A program made the position numbers and the translations under genes. The notes under the pieces were generated by a model, which saw nothing but the letters and a program-made list of their open reading frames with translations, was not told the origin of the DNA and searched no databases. Below are positions 42,253 to 51,108 of a stretch of DNA of 64,000 bases, one piece after another; position 1 is the first letter of the stretch, and the number at the start of each line of letters is the position of its first letter. Source of the stretch: Methanoregulaceae archaeon UXB-2016 (GTDB lineage Archaea > Halobacteriota > Methanomicrobia > Methanomicrobiales > Methanospirillaceae); the NCBI GenBank assembly GCA_004332335.1, contig SISS01000029.1, positions 86,941 through 150,940 of the forward strand, written 5' to 3'.

Positions 42253-42965
42253 CCTCGTCCTCCCAGTCCCGCCGTATCGCCCGCGATCGCGTCGAACGCG
42301 GCAAGTCCCGCTGCCGCGCCGGCCGGGTCGCGTGCAACCAGTGCAAGAACTATTGTTCCTCTTTCAGCATAGACCCTGCCGTGGACCCGGGCGCCGATCA
42401 CGCCTGGCGCGGCCGCGCATCGGGCCTCGAGCGCGGCAAGGGACGCATGGTCGGCGGCATGCTCCCGGTCGGCGGGCGCGGTGCAGGTGCACGCGATCCC
42501 GCCCTCGATCCCCGTCTCGCGGCGGCAGGCCCGGAGCAGCCCCTGCGGCGAGTAATGCTCGTCGAACCGGTCGAGGGCGGCGAAGACCTCGGCCGGCACC
42601 GGATCCCGGAGCACGCACCGGTCCGAGGGGAGGTCGCCGACCACGACGCGGGCGAACGGGACGGTCTTGAACCCCTCCACGAGCGCGACATCGCAGCCTG
42701 CGTCCGAGAGCCTGTCGAGCGCGGCCTCGAGCGAGTCGTCGCGGAGTAAGGTCACTCCCTTCTCCCGGTCGATCCCGGTCACGGCCCTCGCCCCCTGCTC
42801 GTAGAACCGGGTCGTGTCCCGACCGGGCTCGAGTGCGAAGGGGTGTGTCCCGCCGAGGTGCTTGATCACGCCGATGACCGTGGTGGGCGGCGCGGCCCGG
42901 AGCACCTCCTCGATCAGGCTCGTCTTGCCGGTCTTGGACCAGCCGGCGAACTGGACGACTCTCAC
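42249..42965 (-). CDS. mobB: MobB-like GTP-binding protein with C-terminal MoaE-like segment
   Basis: A 238-residue protein. The N-terminal part is MobB: P-loop FAGWSKTGKTSLIEEVL, then GVIKHLGGTHPFALEPGRDT and ALVEGFKTVPFARVVV. From about residue 150 an extra part contains GVIGARVHGRVYAERGTIVL and aligns loosely with the C-terminal half of MoaE, the large subunit of molybdopterin synthase. The GTG start overlaps the stop of the DUF5806 gene. MobB assists molybdenum or tungsten cofactor nucleotide attachment, needed by formylmethanofuran dehydrogenase. The MoaE relation is weak. Confidence 0.78.
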   Translation of the reverse strand: MRVVQFAGWSKTGKTSLIEEVLRAAPPTTVIGVIKHLGGTHPFALEPGRDTTRFYEQGARAVTGIDREKGVTLLRDDSLEAALDRLSDAGCDVALVEGFKTVPFARVVVGDLPSDRCVLRDPVPAEVFAALDRFDEHYSPQGLLRACRRETGIEGGIACTCTAPADREHAADHASLAALEARCAAAPGVIGARVHGRVYAERGTIVLALVARDPAGAAAGLAAFDAIAGDTAGLGGRG

Positions 42966-43477
42966 TCTCCCTCCCTCCCGCGCGTCTCGAGCAGGGTCTG
43001 GGCCGCGAGCCCGACCGAACGCATGATCTTGGCGATCCTGTCCTCGATGTCGAGCTCGTCGTCGACCGGCAGGCTCGTCCCCTCGACCTCGAGGAGGAAG
43101 CGGGCGATCTCGCTCGCCTCGAAGAGGAGGTCGTCGAGCTCGTCGGTCGTGAAGAATCCGCACATGGCGCCGTAGAAGAAGGTCGCACCGGACTTCCGGA
43201 CCTTCTTCTTGAACGAGCTCCGGGCCTGGTTGACGGCCTGGGGCGAGTACGGCTCGGTCATGAACGGGACCAGCTCGGGCAGGTGCTGGCCGATGAAGGT
43301 CATCTCGGCCCCGGAGGTGGTCCTGAAGTCGGCGCAGAGCCGGGCGAGCGCCCACTCGCGGGCCGTGATGTAGGTATGCTTTCGCAGGAACCGGTTCACC
43401 TTCTCGTAGGCCGCGCCGTCCACCTTCTGGAACTTGGCGTAGCGGGCGACCTCGTCCTGTTCGAATCCGGGGGCCAT
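42962..43477 (-). CDS. DUF5806-family conserved protein
   Basis: A 171-residue, mostly helical protein: ARYAKFQKVDGAAYEKVNRF, then LRKHTYITAREWALARLCAD, with no membrane segment and no catalytic motif. I recognise it as the DUF5806 group of methanogens and haloarchaea, function unknown. A central region (YGAMCGFFTTDELDDLLFEA) is typical. It is translationally coupled to mobB by a four-base overlap. Confidence 0.72.
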   Translation of the reverse strand: MAPGFEQDEVARYAKFQKVDGAAYEKVNRFLRKHTYITAREWALARLCADFRTTSGAEMTFIGQHLPELVPFMTEPYSPQAVNQARSSFKKKVRKSGATFFYGAMCGFFTTDELDDLLFEASEIARFLLEVEGTSLPVDDELDIEDRIAKIMRSVGLAAQTLLETRGREGE

Positions 43478-43513
43478 GCGATCACACAGTCGACGGGGCA
43501 GGCCAAAAAGGGA

Positions 43514-46081
43514 TCAGAGCCGGTTGAAGAGGGCCACAACGTCGGCGAAGTCGACGCGACCGTTGGCATTGAAGTCGAAGGGCACCGTCGGTTCGTTCGC
43601 CGCGATCCAGGTCATCTGGTTGAAGTAGAGCACGATATCGGCGAAGTCCCTTCGGCCGTTTCCGTTGATATCGTCGCAGCACCCGTCGCCGTCGGTGTCG
43701 GTCGGGGCGCCGACTCCGCCCGGGATCGGTGCCACGCTCGGAGTCGAGATAGCTGTCGGCGTGGGTGTCGTCGTTCTGTCCCCGGTCACGAGGACTCCCT
43801 GGAACTCGACCGGGCCAAATGCCTGAAGCGTCAGGATCTGGTCGCCTGCAGGGAGCCAGGCCGTACTGTTGACAGATCCCGCCTCCTCGGGCACGAAGAG
43901 AACCGCGATCGCCAGGCCGTCCACGAGCACGAGCACGCTCGACGGCCTCCCGCTTGCATTCTCGAGGGTCAGGGTGTACTCTCCGGCCGTGGCCACGCCG
44001 ATTCCATAAAGTACCCGGCCCCCAGCATCCACCCGGACCTGCTCCGCCGTCGGGGTGGCGTTCACGGCCTCGGAGAAGCCGGTGGCCGGGATCCGGCCGG
44101 GCACAGGGTGGAAGACCGGGGTTCCGGTCGGGGTCACCGTTGAGTTCCCCACCGGCGTGACACTGGCGGTCGGCATGACCGTGCCCGGTTCGACCAGACG
44201 GAGATCGATCCGGTCCAGGTTCATCTTCTCGGCCTGGTCGAAGCGGAGGAGGAGACGGTGACGGTCCATCCCCAGGCTGAGGGGGATCTCGACGGTCGAA
44301 TAGGTCTCGAACCCGCCGGTCAGGGGGACCATGACCCGCCCCTGGACGGCGTCGTCCACCTCGACCGCGAAGGAGCGGCCAGCGACGGGGCAGGCCACAC
44401 GGAAGGCCGCCGCGTACCGCCCGGGGGTCGCTACCTCGAGCTCGTACGCGACCCACTCGCCCGGGCGCAGGAACCCGAGGTTGTACCCACCGATCGAGGG
44501 GGTGTACTCGATGTCGACGTCATCAAACCGGTAGGCTGCGCCCTCATTCCCGGCGGTCGTATCCGAGAAGGTCCCGGGGCCGCAGAGATAGTTCTCCGCC
44601 TCGATCCGGCCGGGGACCGCGTGGACGGCCGGGACGTCCGGCGTCGTCACGGGTGCCGGGGCGGGCACGGCGGCCGGCGGTGCGGTGCCGTTCGGAAGCG
44701 GCGTCGGCTCGGGGTCGACGAACAACTCGTTCGCGTAGGCGAGGGCGTAGGTGTTCCCCTGGCCCGGCGGGTTGTAGGCGTCGTCCAGGTTCAGGATCGG
44801 AAGGCTGCTGCCATGGGCTGTGATCTCGAAGCGGGAGTTCGTGACCGGCTTCTCGTACCGCTCCTCTCCTTTGTACCAGCCGAGCATGGACTGGACCTGC
44901 GGCGTCACGCCGGCCCTCCCGGGAGCGCTGTACTGGTGAAAGTTCACGACCCGGAGGTTGTTGGTTGCGGCCGACCAGATGGCCCAGTTCACGGGGTCGA
45001 CCGAGACACAGTCGGTGATCGCGACGTTGTTCGCATCCTTGCAGATCTTGAACCCGTACCCCGAGCCGATGTCGATGCAGTTCTCGAAGACGGTGTTGCC
45101 GTTCTGCTCCTCGTAGAAGCCGTAGTTCCGGTTGTGGACCGAGCGGCAGTTGACGAGCCGGGTCCCCTTCGCGACCGTGTATCCGGCCATGTAGAAGTGC
45201 GCCCCGATCGACGGCTTGACCGTCCAGTTGCCGAGGTTCGTATTCCGCCAGCCGTTCTCCTCTGAGACGCAGTCGATGAGCGTGATCTGTTCCTGCCGCG
45301 AGTTCGGCTCGAAGTGGAAGCCCGACTCCCAGTTATCGGCCGCATAACACCGTTCGACCGTCAGGCCCACGAGATCGTTTGCCTCGTGAAAATCGAACCC
45401 GGTCGCCCAGGTGTGGCCCTCGGCGTTGCCGCACCGGATCGCGCGGCAGTCGACGAAGCGGACATCGCGGATCGTCTTCGGCGAGCCCAGGCCGTTCAGG
45501 TTGAAGCCGTGGGTCCCGACGTTCTGGGCCTCGCAGCGATAGAAGACGATGTCCTCGACCACCCGGTTCTCGGCCCAGACGAAGAATGCGCCGTTCGCCC
45601 CCATGTCCCGGTCCAGCCCGGGGTAGTAGCCCTGCAGGGTGTCCTCGGCCAGAACATCCTCGATCCGGACGTGGCTGGCCGTAATCCGGACCCAGGCGCG
45701 GTCCGTGATCCGGAACTCCCGGAGGGTCACATACGGCCGGTCGACCTTGATCGCGTGATAGTAGCCCGAGATCGCGATCGAGGTCTGGCCCGTGCCGCCC
45801 CCCTCGAGGGTCGTGTACGCCCCGGGCACCAGATTATCCGAGCAGGCGAAGGTGCCCGACGAGAGCCGGACCGTGCCGCCGTCCCAGGGCAGGGCGGCGA
45901 ACGCCTGGTTGATCTCCCGCTGGTCGTCGATCCCGTCGCAGACGAGGTCCGCCGTTCCGCGCTCCTGGGCGGACGCGTCCGCGGCGGCCACGACAAAGAG
46001 GCCGGCTGCCGAGGCGGACGGAACCAGCAGGGCGAGTATGAGCAGGACAAACAGTGGTCCGGGGATCGTGGGGGTCCGCAT
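43514..46081 (-). CDS. Secreted right-handed beta-helix protein with CBM6/35-like and dockerin-like domains
   Basis: An 855-residue protein. Signal peptide 1-25; a parallel beta-helix about 30-440 with pectate-lyase-like repeats (CDGIDDQREINQAFAALPWD, then coils with RNCRS/DCVS-type repeats); a carbohydrate-binding module about 485-645 (VPGRIEAENYLCGPGTFSDT, then VDIEYTPSIGGYNLGFLRPG); a degenerate second module 665-775; a linker; and a dockerin-like tail 800-855 (DINGNGRRDFADIVLYFNQM and DFNANGRVDFADVV). It is likely an extracellular polysaccharide-binding or -modifying enzyme, although no catalytic residues can be fixed. The CBM and tail match the surface proteins at 3545-7721. I start at the ATG at 46081, next to the signal peptide. 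Confidence 0.87.
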   Translation of the reverse strand: MRTPTIPGPLFVLLILALLVPSASAAGLFVVAAADASAQERGTADLVCDGIDDQREINQAFAALPWDGGTVRLSSGTFACSDNLVPGAYTTLEGGGTGQTSIAISGYYHAIKVDRPYVTLREFRITDRAWVRITASHVRIEDVLAEDTLQGYYPGLDRDMGANGAFFVWAENRVVEDIVFYRCEAQNVGTHGFNLNGLGSPKTIRDVRFVDCRAIRCGNAEGHTWATGFDFHEANDLVGLTVERCYAADNWESGFHFEPNSRQEQITLIDCVSEENGWRNTNLGNWTVKPSIGAHFYMAGYTVAKGTRLVNCRSVHNRNYGFYEEQNGNTVFENCIDIGSGYGFKICKDANNVAITDCVSVDPVNWAIWSAATNNLRVVNFHQYSAPGRAGVTPQVQSMLGWYKGEERYEKPVTNSRFEITAHGSSLPILNLDDAYNPPGQGNTYALAYANELFVDPEPTPLPNGTAPPAAVPAPAPVTTPDVPAVHAVPGRIEAENYLCGPGTFSDTTAGNEGAAYRFDDVDIEYTPSIGGYNLGFLRPGEWVAYELEVATPGRYAAAFRVACPVAGRSFAVEVDDAVQGRVMVPLTGGFETYSTVEIPLSLGMDRHRLLLRFDQAEKMNLDRIDLRLVEPGTVMPTASVTPVGNSTVTPTGTPVFHPVPGRIPATGFSEAVNATPTAEQVRVDAGGRVLYGIGVATAGEYTLTLENASGRPSSVLVLVDGLAIAVLFVPEEAGSVNSTAWLPAGDQILTLQAFGPVEFQGVLVTGDRTTTPTPTAISTPSVAPIPGGVGAPTDTDGDGCCDDINGNGRRDFADIVLYFNQMTWIAANEPTVPFDFNANGRVDFADVVALFNRL

Positions 46082-46267
46082 CAGGGGCAGGTCTCCATGC
46101 ACCTCAAGAAGAGTATCCTGAGTGTTGATATTGCGTGCACTTAAGTCCTGTGGGGCCTGTTTGACATGTTCCGGGGCGATTTCCAATTTCTATCGGGAAT
46201 GCTCGCTTATACCCCGCGTCCCGGCCGAACCCGGCGTGGATCGCCCGCGAGCGGGCGATCCGCATCT

Positions 46268-46275
46268 ATTTATAG
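46268..46275 (+). promoter_or_regulatory. TATA box for tRNA-Arg
   Basis: ATTTATAG 29 bases upstream of the tRNA; predicted start near 46297. Confidence 0.6.
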
Positions 46276-46303
46276 GTTTAACGCCCACTGTTCTGGGCAC
46301 AGG

Positions 46304-46375
46304 GTCCCGGTAGGGTAGTGGATATCCTAGAAGCTTGCGGAGCTTTTGACCCGGGTTCAAGTCCCGGCCGGGGCG
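46304..46375 (+). tRNA. tRNA-Arg (anticodon GCG)
   Basis: A 72-base cloverleaf: acceptor GTCCCGG pairs with CCGGGGC (one G-U), anticodon stem GAAGC/GCTTT with loop TTGCGGA, and T arm CCGGG/CCCGG with loop TTCAAGT. Discriminator G, no intron, CCA not encoded. A T-rich tract (ATTTCGTTTTCTTTC) follows. Confidence 0.92.
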
Positions 46376-46642
46376 TTACATTTCGTTTTCTTTCACATCT
46401 CTGTTCTATCTCTGTCGTTCATGGCAGTCGGGGGCCTCATATCCCCAGACCTGTCCTGCCGTGGTACGGTTTTTCCATTCCAGAGAGCCGAGGTCGGCGC
46501 GATCGCTCTCTATTACCATCCGATTGACTGGCAGACCTGCGCAGGCCCGATCTTCCTCGACTCGGGAGCTCCGTCAGGAAGCCGGCAGCTGCTGAGCTGG
46601 CGGTCCGGAGCCGCGACCCCCCGCAGAGGCAGCGACGGCCGC

Positions 46643-48434
46643 TCAGGCCGCCTGGAGTGTGAAGAAAAACATGCTCCCCCGTCCTGTACCGATTCGAGCC
46701 TGACGCGGCCCCCGTGCCGCTCCACGATCTTCCTCACGACCGCGAGCCCGATCCCGGTGCCTTCGTATTCGTCTTTCGAATGGAGTCGCTCGAAGATCAC
46801 GAAGATCCGGTCGAAGTACTCGGGCGCAATCCCGATCCCATTATCGGCCACTGCGAACTCCCACCAGTCGCCCTGGCGAGACGCCGAGATCTGGACCACG
46901 AGGGGGGCCTCGGGGCGGTGGTATTTCAGGGCGTTGCCGATCAGGTTCACGAAGACCTGTTCGAGCTGGGCCGGATCGGCCATGACCGTCGGCAGATCGC
47001 CGACGACCACTGTCGCGCCCGCCTTGGCAAGCGACGTCTCGAGCGAGTGGAGTGCAGCCGCGACGACCGCGCCCGAGTCCGTCGGCGCGAGCGGCTCGCC
47101 CGCAGTCTCGACCCGCGAGATGCGGAGCAGGTCCTGGATCAGGGCCTGCATCCGCTGTCCGCCCTCGATGATAAAGTGGAGGTACTCGTCCGCGTCCTCG
47201 TCGAGCCGGCCCCGGTACCGGCGGTCGAGAAGCTGCGAGAACGAGACGATACTCCGGAGCGGCTTCTGGAGGTCGTGCGAGGCGACGTAGGCGAACCGCT
47301 CCAGGTCTTCATTGGACCTCTCGAGGGTTGCGGCATACCTCTGCAGCATGGCCTCGGATTGCCGGGCCCGGCTCACATCGATCGTGGTGCCCACGACCCG
47401 GACGGCCCGCCCGTTGGAGAAGGTCGTCCGCCCGGTCGTCGCAATCCATCGTTCGATCCCGTCGTCAATCCCGATCAAGCGGTACTCGCCGCGGTAGTCA
47501 CGGAAGTCGACTCCGTCGGTCGGGGGGGATGAGTTCCTCCGCGATCCCGGCCTGGAGAGCACCCCGATTATCGGGGTGGATCGCCCCTATGAATCGCTCG
47601 AACGAGAGGGGCGCTCCGGAGGGCAGACCGAGATGTACCCATATACGGTCGTCCCAGCGGTGCTCTCCCGTGACGAGATCCCATTCGTACACCCCGATGC
47701 TGGCCGAGTCGAGGGCCAGCTCCAGCCGGATCCTGTTCGCTGCCAGCGCCTCCTTCGCCTGCTGCCGCTCGGTCTCGTCGCGGAGGAGGACGGCGACACG
47801 CTGATCCGTCACCCTTAACGCGGTGATGCTCATGCATCTGCCCGCATGCTCGATCCGGTCCTCGAGCCCCGGGATCAGCTCGCATGCCGTCCGTCCGGCC
47901 ACCTCGCCCGGCCGGGAGCAGAGGACGGCCCAGAAGGCCGGGTTGGCCCGGAGGAGTCGACAGTCGGTCGGTCGACCCGCGGCGTCGAACTGCAGCTCGC
48001 AGACGGCTGCGCCGTCGGGCATCAGGTCGAAGAACCGGTCCAGATCGAGGCCGTTCGTCGGAGAGGGTTCTGATGTCCTGCCAGGTGGCGAGCGCTCCGG
48101 CACTCCCGTTCTCATCCAGAAGGGGTACGGCCGAGGCGAGAAGCCGGTAGCGCGCCCCGTCTCCCCCGGTGATCTCGATCGCGAGGCTCGGCGCCTCCTC
48201 GCCGTGAAGCGCTCGTGCGGCAGGCAGGTCCTCCGGCAACAAGAGGCGACCCCGTGGATGGCGGATCGAGAGGGCCTCGATCAGATCGGGGATCGAGAAA
48301 CCCGTCAGTCGTCGCGCGGTGATCGCCTCGGCCTGGGCGTTCACGGCCTAGACCGTACCGTCCGCGCGATGGAGAAGAGCGGGCAGCCGCATCGCCGAGA
48401 GCGGGACCGTCGGAGTACTCGGTGGGCTGGACAT
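46643..48434 (-). pseudogene. PAS-domain sensor histidine kinase, broken by one stop and three frameshifts
   Basis: The original ATG is probably at 48434 (SSPPSTPTVPLSAMRLPALL). An in-frame TAG at about 48349 interrupts the first PAS domain, which continues with AVNAQAEAITARRLTGFSIP. A second frame (48115-47500) holds the next PAS region (RFFDLMPDGAAVCELQFDAA) and a PAS-PAC pair. A third (47562-46680) holds the HisKA domain with the phospho-acceptor in FAYVASHDLQKPLRSIVSFS, and HATPase motifs NLIGNALKYH, DNGIGI and GTGIGLAVV. After a last indel near 46682 the true end reads SMFFFTLQAA and stops at 46643. Restored length is about 590-600 residues. The sensor would have been cytoplasmic; no response regulator adjoins. 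Confidence 0.85.
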
Positions 48435-48476
48435 CCACGCATTGACCTCCACGTGCACCTCTCGTTGAACACATGT

Positions 48477-48490
48477 GTATATATATTAAT
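48477..48490. promoter_or_regulatory. AT-rich bidirectional promoter element
   Basis: GTATATATATTAAT can serve as TATA box in both directions: leftward it is about 45 bases from the broken kinase start at 48434, rightward about 95 bases from the metallopeptidase start. Confidence 0.5.
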
Positions 48491-48584
48491 GGACTTTGAA
48501 TTGTTTCGCTCATTCCGATCCGTATCCGGGACCGGAATGTTCAAAAGAAGCGAACGCATCAGACAGAGTACTGAGGTTTCCGCC

Positions 48585-49274
48585 ATGGTCTTCTTCTTCG
48601 ACCCGTTCTACTTCATCTTCGTCCTGATCCCGACCATCGCGATCTCGGCCGGGGTCCAGCTCTGGCTCCGCCGGACCTACGCGACATGGTCGCAGGTACC
48701 CAATCACACGGGCCTGAACGGGCTTCAGGTCGGGCGGACGCTCCTGGGCAGAACGTCGCTCCAGCCGATCGGGCTCGAGGTCGCCCCGGGCACGCTTACC
48801 GACCACTTCGACCCCGGTGCGAACGTGGTCCGTCTCTCCGAACCGGTCGCCGGCTCGTCCTCGGTCGCCTCGCTCGCGGTGACGGCCCACGAGCTCGGGC
48901 ACGTCCAGCAGCATCAGACCGGCTCGGCCCTGATGAAGGTCCGGAGCGCGCTCGTGCCCGCCCTCCGGTTCAGCCCGACCCTCTCGTACATCTGCATCCT
49001 GCTCGGCCTCGTCATGAACATCGCCGGGCTCTTCTACCTCGGGATCTTCTTCTTCGGCCTGATGGTGATCTTCACGATCATGACCGTGCCGATCGAGTTC
49101 GACGCCTCGCGCCGGGCCTTCCGGCTGCTTGAGGAGGCGGGCCTGCTCGTCGACGACAACGACCGGCGCGGGGCCCGGGCGATGCTGACCGCAGCGGGCT
49201 TCACCTATGTCGCGGCGGCCGTCACCGCGATCCTCCAGCTCCTCTACTACGTCGCCCTCTCGCGCCGGGAGTGA
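48585..49274 (+). CDS. Membrane zinc metallopeptidase (YugP family)
   Basis: A 229-residue protein with an N-terminal TM helix (FYFIFVLIPTIAISAGVQLW), the zinc motif in VTAHELGHVQQHQTGSALM (HELGH) near residue 105, two central TM helices and a C-terminal TM helix. This matches the YugP/zinc_metallopeptidase_2 family of membrane peptidases; the substrate is unknown. I chose the ATG at 48585; the longer frame upstream covers the opposite-strand pseudogene and is not coding. Confidence 0.9.
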   Translation: MVFFFDPFYFIFVLIPTIAISAGVQLWLRRTYATWSQVPNHTGLNGLQVGRTLLGRTSLQPIGLEVAPGTLTDHFDPGANVVRLSEPVAGSSSVASLAVTAHELGHVQQHQTGSALMKVRSALVPALRFSPTLSYICILLGLVMNIAGLFYLGIFFFGLMVIFTIMTVPIEFDASRRAFRLLEEAGLLVDDNDRRGARAMLTAAGFTYVAAAVTAILQLLYYVALSRRE

Positions 49275-49527
49275 CCTTCCGGCGCGGTCTCTTCTCCCGA
49301 CCCGGGAAAGGAGATCGCCACGAGCGAGATGGTGAGCCCGACGATCGGCCGCCGAACTCCTCTCGGACGAGGGAACGACCGTGCTCGGGCAGTGCAGGGC
49401 TGAAAGGAGAAGAACCTCTACGGAAAGGTGATGCTCGGGCTCGGTCGGTCGGCCTGGAAAAAGGCGAAGGTGCCGGGCCGTCCGACGCCGCACGAGCCGC
49501 CCTCAGGGGGCGGCAGGTCGAGTCCGC

Positions 49528-50403
49528 CTAGGCCGGCACGATCCGGAGGATCTCGGGAGGCGCCACCCGAACCTCCCACGGGAGGCTCGAGGTCCCGATC
49601 CCGCGCGTGACGTAGACGGTCGTGTTGTTCTGCTGCGACTCGCCCGAGAGTCCGAGCCGGTTCGCGACCCCGGCGGGCAGGAACTGGCCCCCGTGGGTGT
49701 GGCCCGCGAGGATCAGGTCCGCGTCCCACTCCCCGATGCACTCGGGTTCGTGGATCATGTAGATGGTGAACGCATCGGTCGGCTCGAGAGCGGGCGGGGC
49801 CGCCATGCCGGCCCAGCCGTCGTCGACCCCGACGAGGCGCACGGGCTTCCCGTCGATCTCGAGCTCGACGACCTCGTTCCGGAGGACGTGGACCCCATTC
49901 TGCTCCAGGACGGCCTCGAGCTCGTCGGCGTAGGCCCGGTCGGTCGTGTTGTCCTGAAGGTGGGTCACGTCGTACTGGCCCGCCTGGAGGCTGGCCGACC
50001 GGACCGAGACTATCTTCCCGACGAGCGAGGAGGCATGGTCGCCCGAGTGATAGTCGTGGTTGCCGAGGACTGCGTACACGGGCGCGTCGATCTCGGACCA
50101 GAGCGAGTGGATCGCGAGGTCCTCGCCCTTGCCGAAGACGAAGTCGCCGCCGATCAGCACCAGCTTCGGGTGCATCGCATTGATCTGATCGACCGCGGTG
50201 CGGGCCTGCGAGAGGTTGCCCTCGCGAAGATGGGGGTCGGCGATGAAGACGATTCCGTCCGGGGCGCCCTCGACCGCGAGGCTCGTGATCTCGCAGGAGC
50301 GCGGCTCGAACGCGACAGCGCCGAGCGAGGCCGTGAGCGCGCTGAGGACCAGGGTGACCGAGAAGAACCGGCTGATTGGGGACAGTTGCTGCAGAACGCG
50401 CAT
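49528..50403 (-). CDS. Membrane-anchored metallophosphoesterase
   Basis: A 291-residue calcineurin-type phosphoesterase with an N-terminal hydrophobic segment (15-33). Metal and catalytic motifs are in order: VFIADPHLREGN, VLIGGDFVFG, VLGNHDYHSGDH, MIHEPECIG and LAGHTHGGQF. The group includes YaeI/UDP-2,3-diacylglucosamine phosphodiesterase-like enzymes; here it would act at the outer face of the membrane. The substrate is unknown. Confidence 0.92.
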   Translation of the reverse strand: MRVLQQLSPISRFFSVTLVLSALTASLGAVAFEPRSCEITSLAVEGAPDGIVFIADPHLREGNLSQARTAVDQINAMHPKLVLIGGDFVFGKGEDLAIHSLWSEIDAPVYAVLGNHDYHSGDHASSLVGKIVSVRSASLQAGQYDVTHLQDNTTDRAYADELEAVLEQNGVHVLRNEVVELEIDGKPVRLVGVDDGWAGMAAPPALEPTDAFTIYMIHEPECIGEWDADLILAGHTHGGQFLPAGVANRLGLSGESQQNNTTVYVTRGIGTSSLPWEVRVAPPEILRIVPA

Positions 50404-50429
50404 CCGATACCTTGATCATCTCTTGAGCC

Positions 50430-50930
50430 GGCCCTAGATAGGTCTTCGGTTAGGGACACCTCTATTTATGGCATTCGGGTTGTGTGGGCCTCATTATGTC
50501 CTCTGCTGCGCCAGTCCCATACGAACTGAGGTGAAGACGAACGGTCGGCGAGCTCAATCAGCGGGACCAAACAGCGCATCCAGTGAAGCATGTGCAGGGA
50601 GAGGCACAATCCTGAGTTCAGGAAAAGTCACCGCGAGGAACAAGAAGGCAGTGGGCAATCTTTCGCAGTACGAGTGGAGGTTGCTGTATCAACTGAGCGA
50701 GTGAGCCATAGAAAAGAGGAGACCCGATGAAATTGTGGGATGAGTGCGCATTCTGAATGCGATCGGGACGATCGTCACCCCGAACACGACGGCGCCCGCG
50801 ATCTCGTCCGATACGTCGTCGCGGAGAGCCCTTCAGAGGGTCGTCACAATGATCAGCCCTGCAGCGCATGGGCCACAATGCGTCCGTACATGGTCCGAAT
50901 CGCAGGGATGCATCTCCAAGAAAAAAACAG
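50430..50930. other. Gene-free stretch of lower GC content
   Basis: About 500 bases have no convincing gene on either strand. A plus-strand frame of 78 codons (50468-50704) and minus-strand fragments such as DEIAGAVVFGVTIVPIAFRM (about 50740-50810) hint at a membrane-protein relic, but no family could be matched. No tRNA or classic RNA was found. Confidence 0.4.
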
Positions 50931-50933
50931 TTG

Positions 50934-50939
50934 TTATAA
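50934..50939 (+). promoter_or_regulatory. TATA-like element of the aminotransferase gene
   Basis: TTATAA after an A-run. It predicts a transcript start near 50962 and a leader of about 145 bases that contains CCC-TTCG-GGG at 51021-51030. Confidence 0.4.
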
Positions 50940-51108
50940 GGTCTGACCGGGGTCTCGCGGATGCCATTCGTGGTGCACTACTTCGCGGGGCAAGGGTAAC
51001 TGCGCCCTCTCTTTGGGGGACCCTTCGGGGCTCTTTGGCTGCGAGATCGCTCCACGCGCACGCCAAGGACCGTCTGCGTTATGCACCCGAACCGCACAGG
51101 TGATACAG

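Noticed and set aside
48340..48360. TAG read through as pyrrolysine in the kinase gene
   Set aside because: The gene has three further frameshifts, and pyrrolysine systems are not typical of Methanomicrobiales; simple decay explains it.
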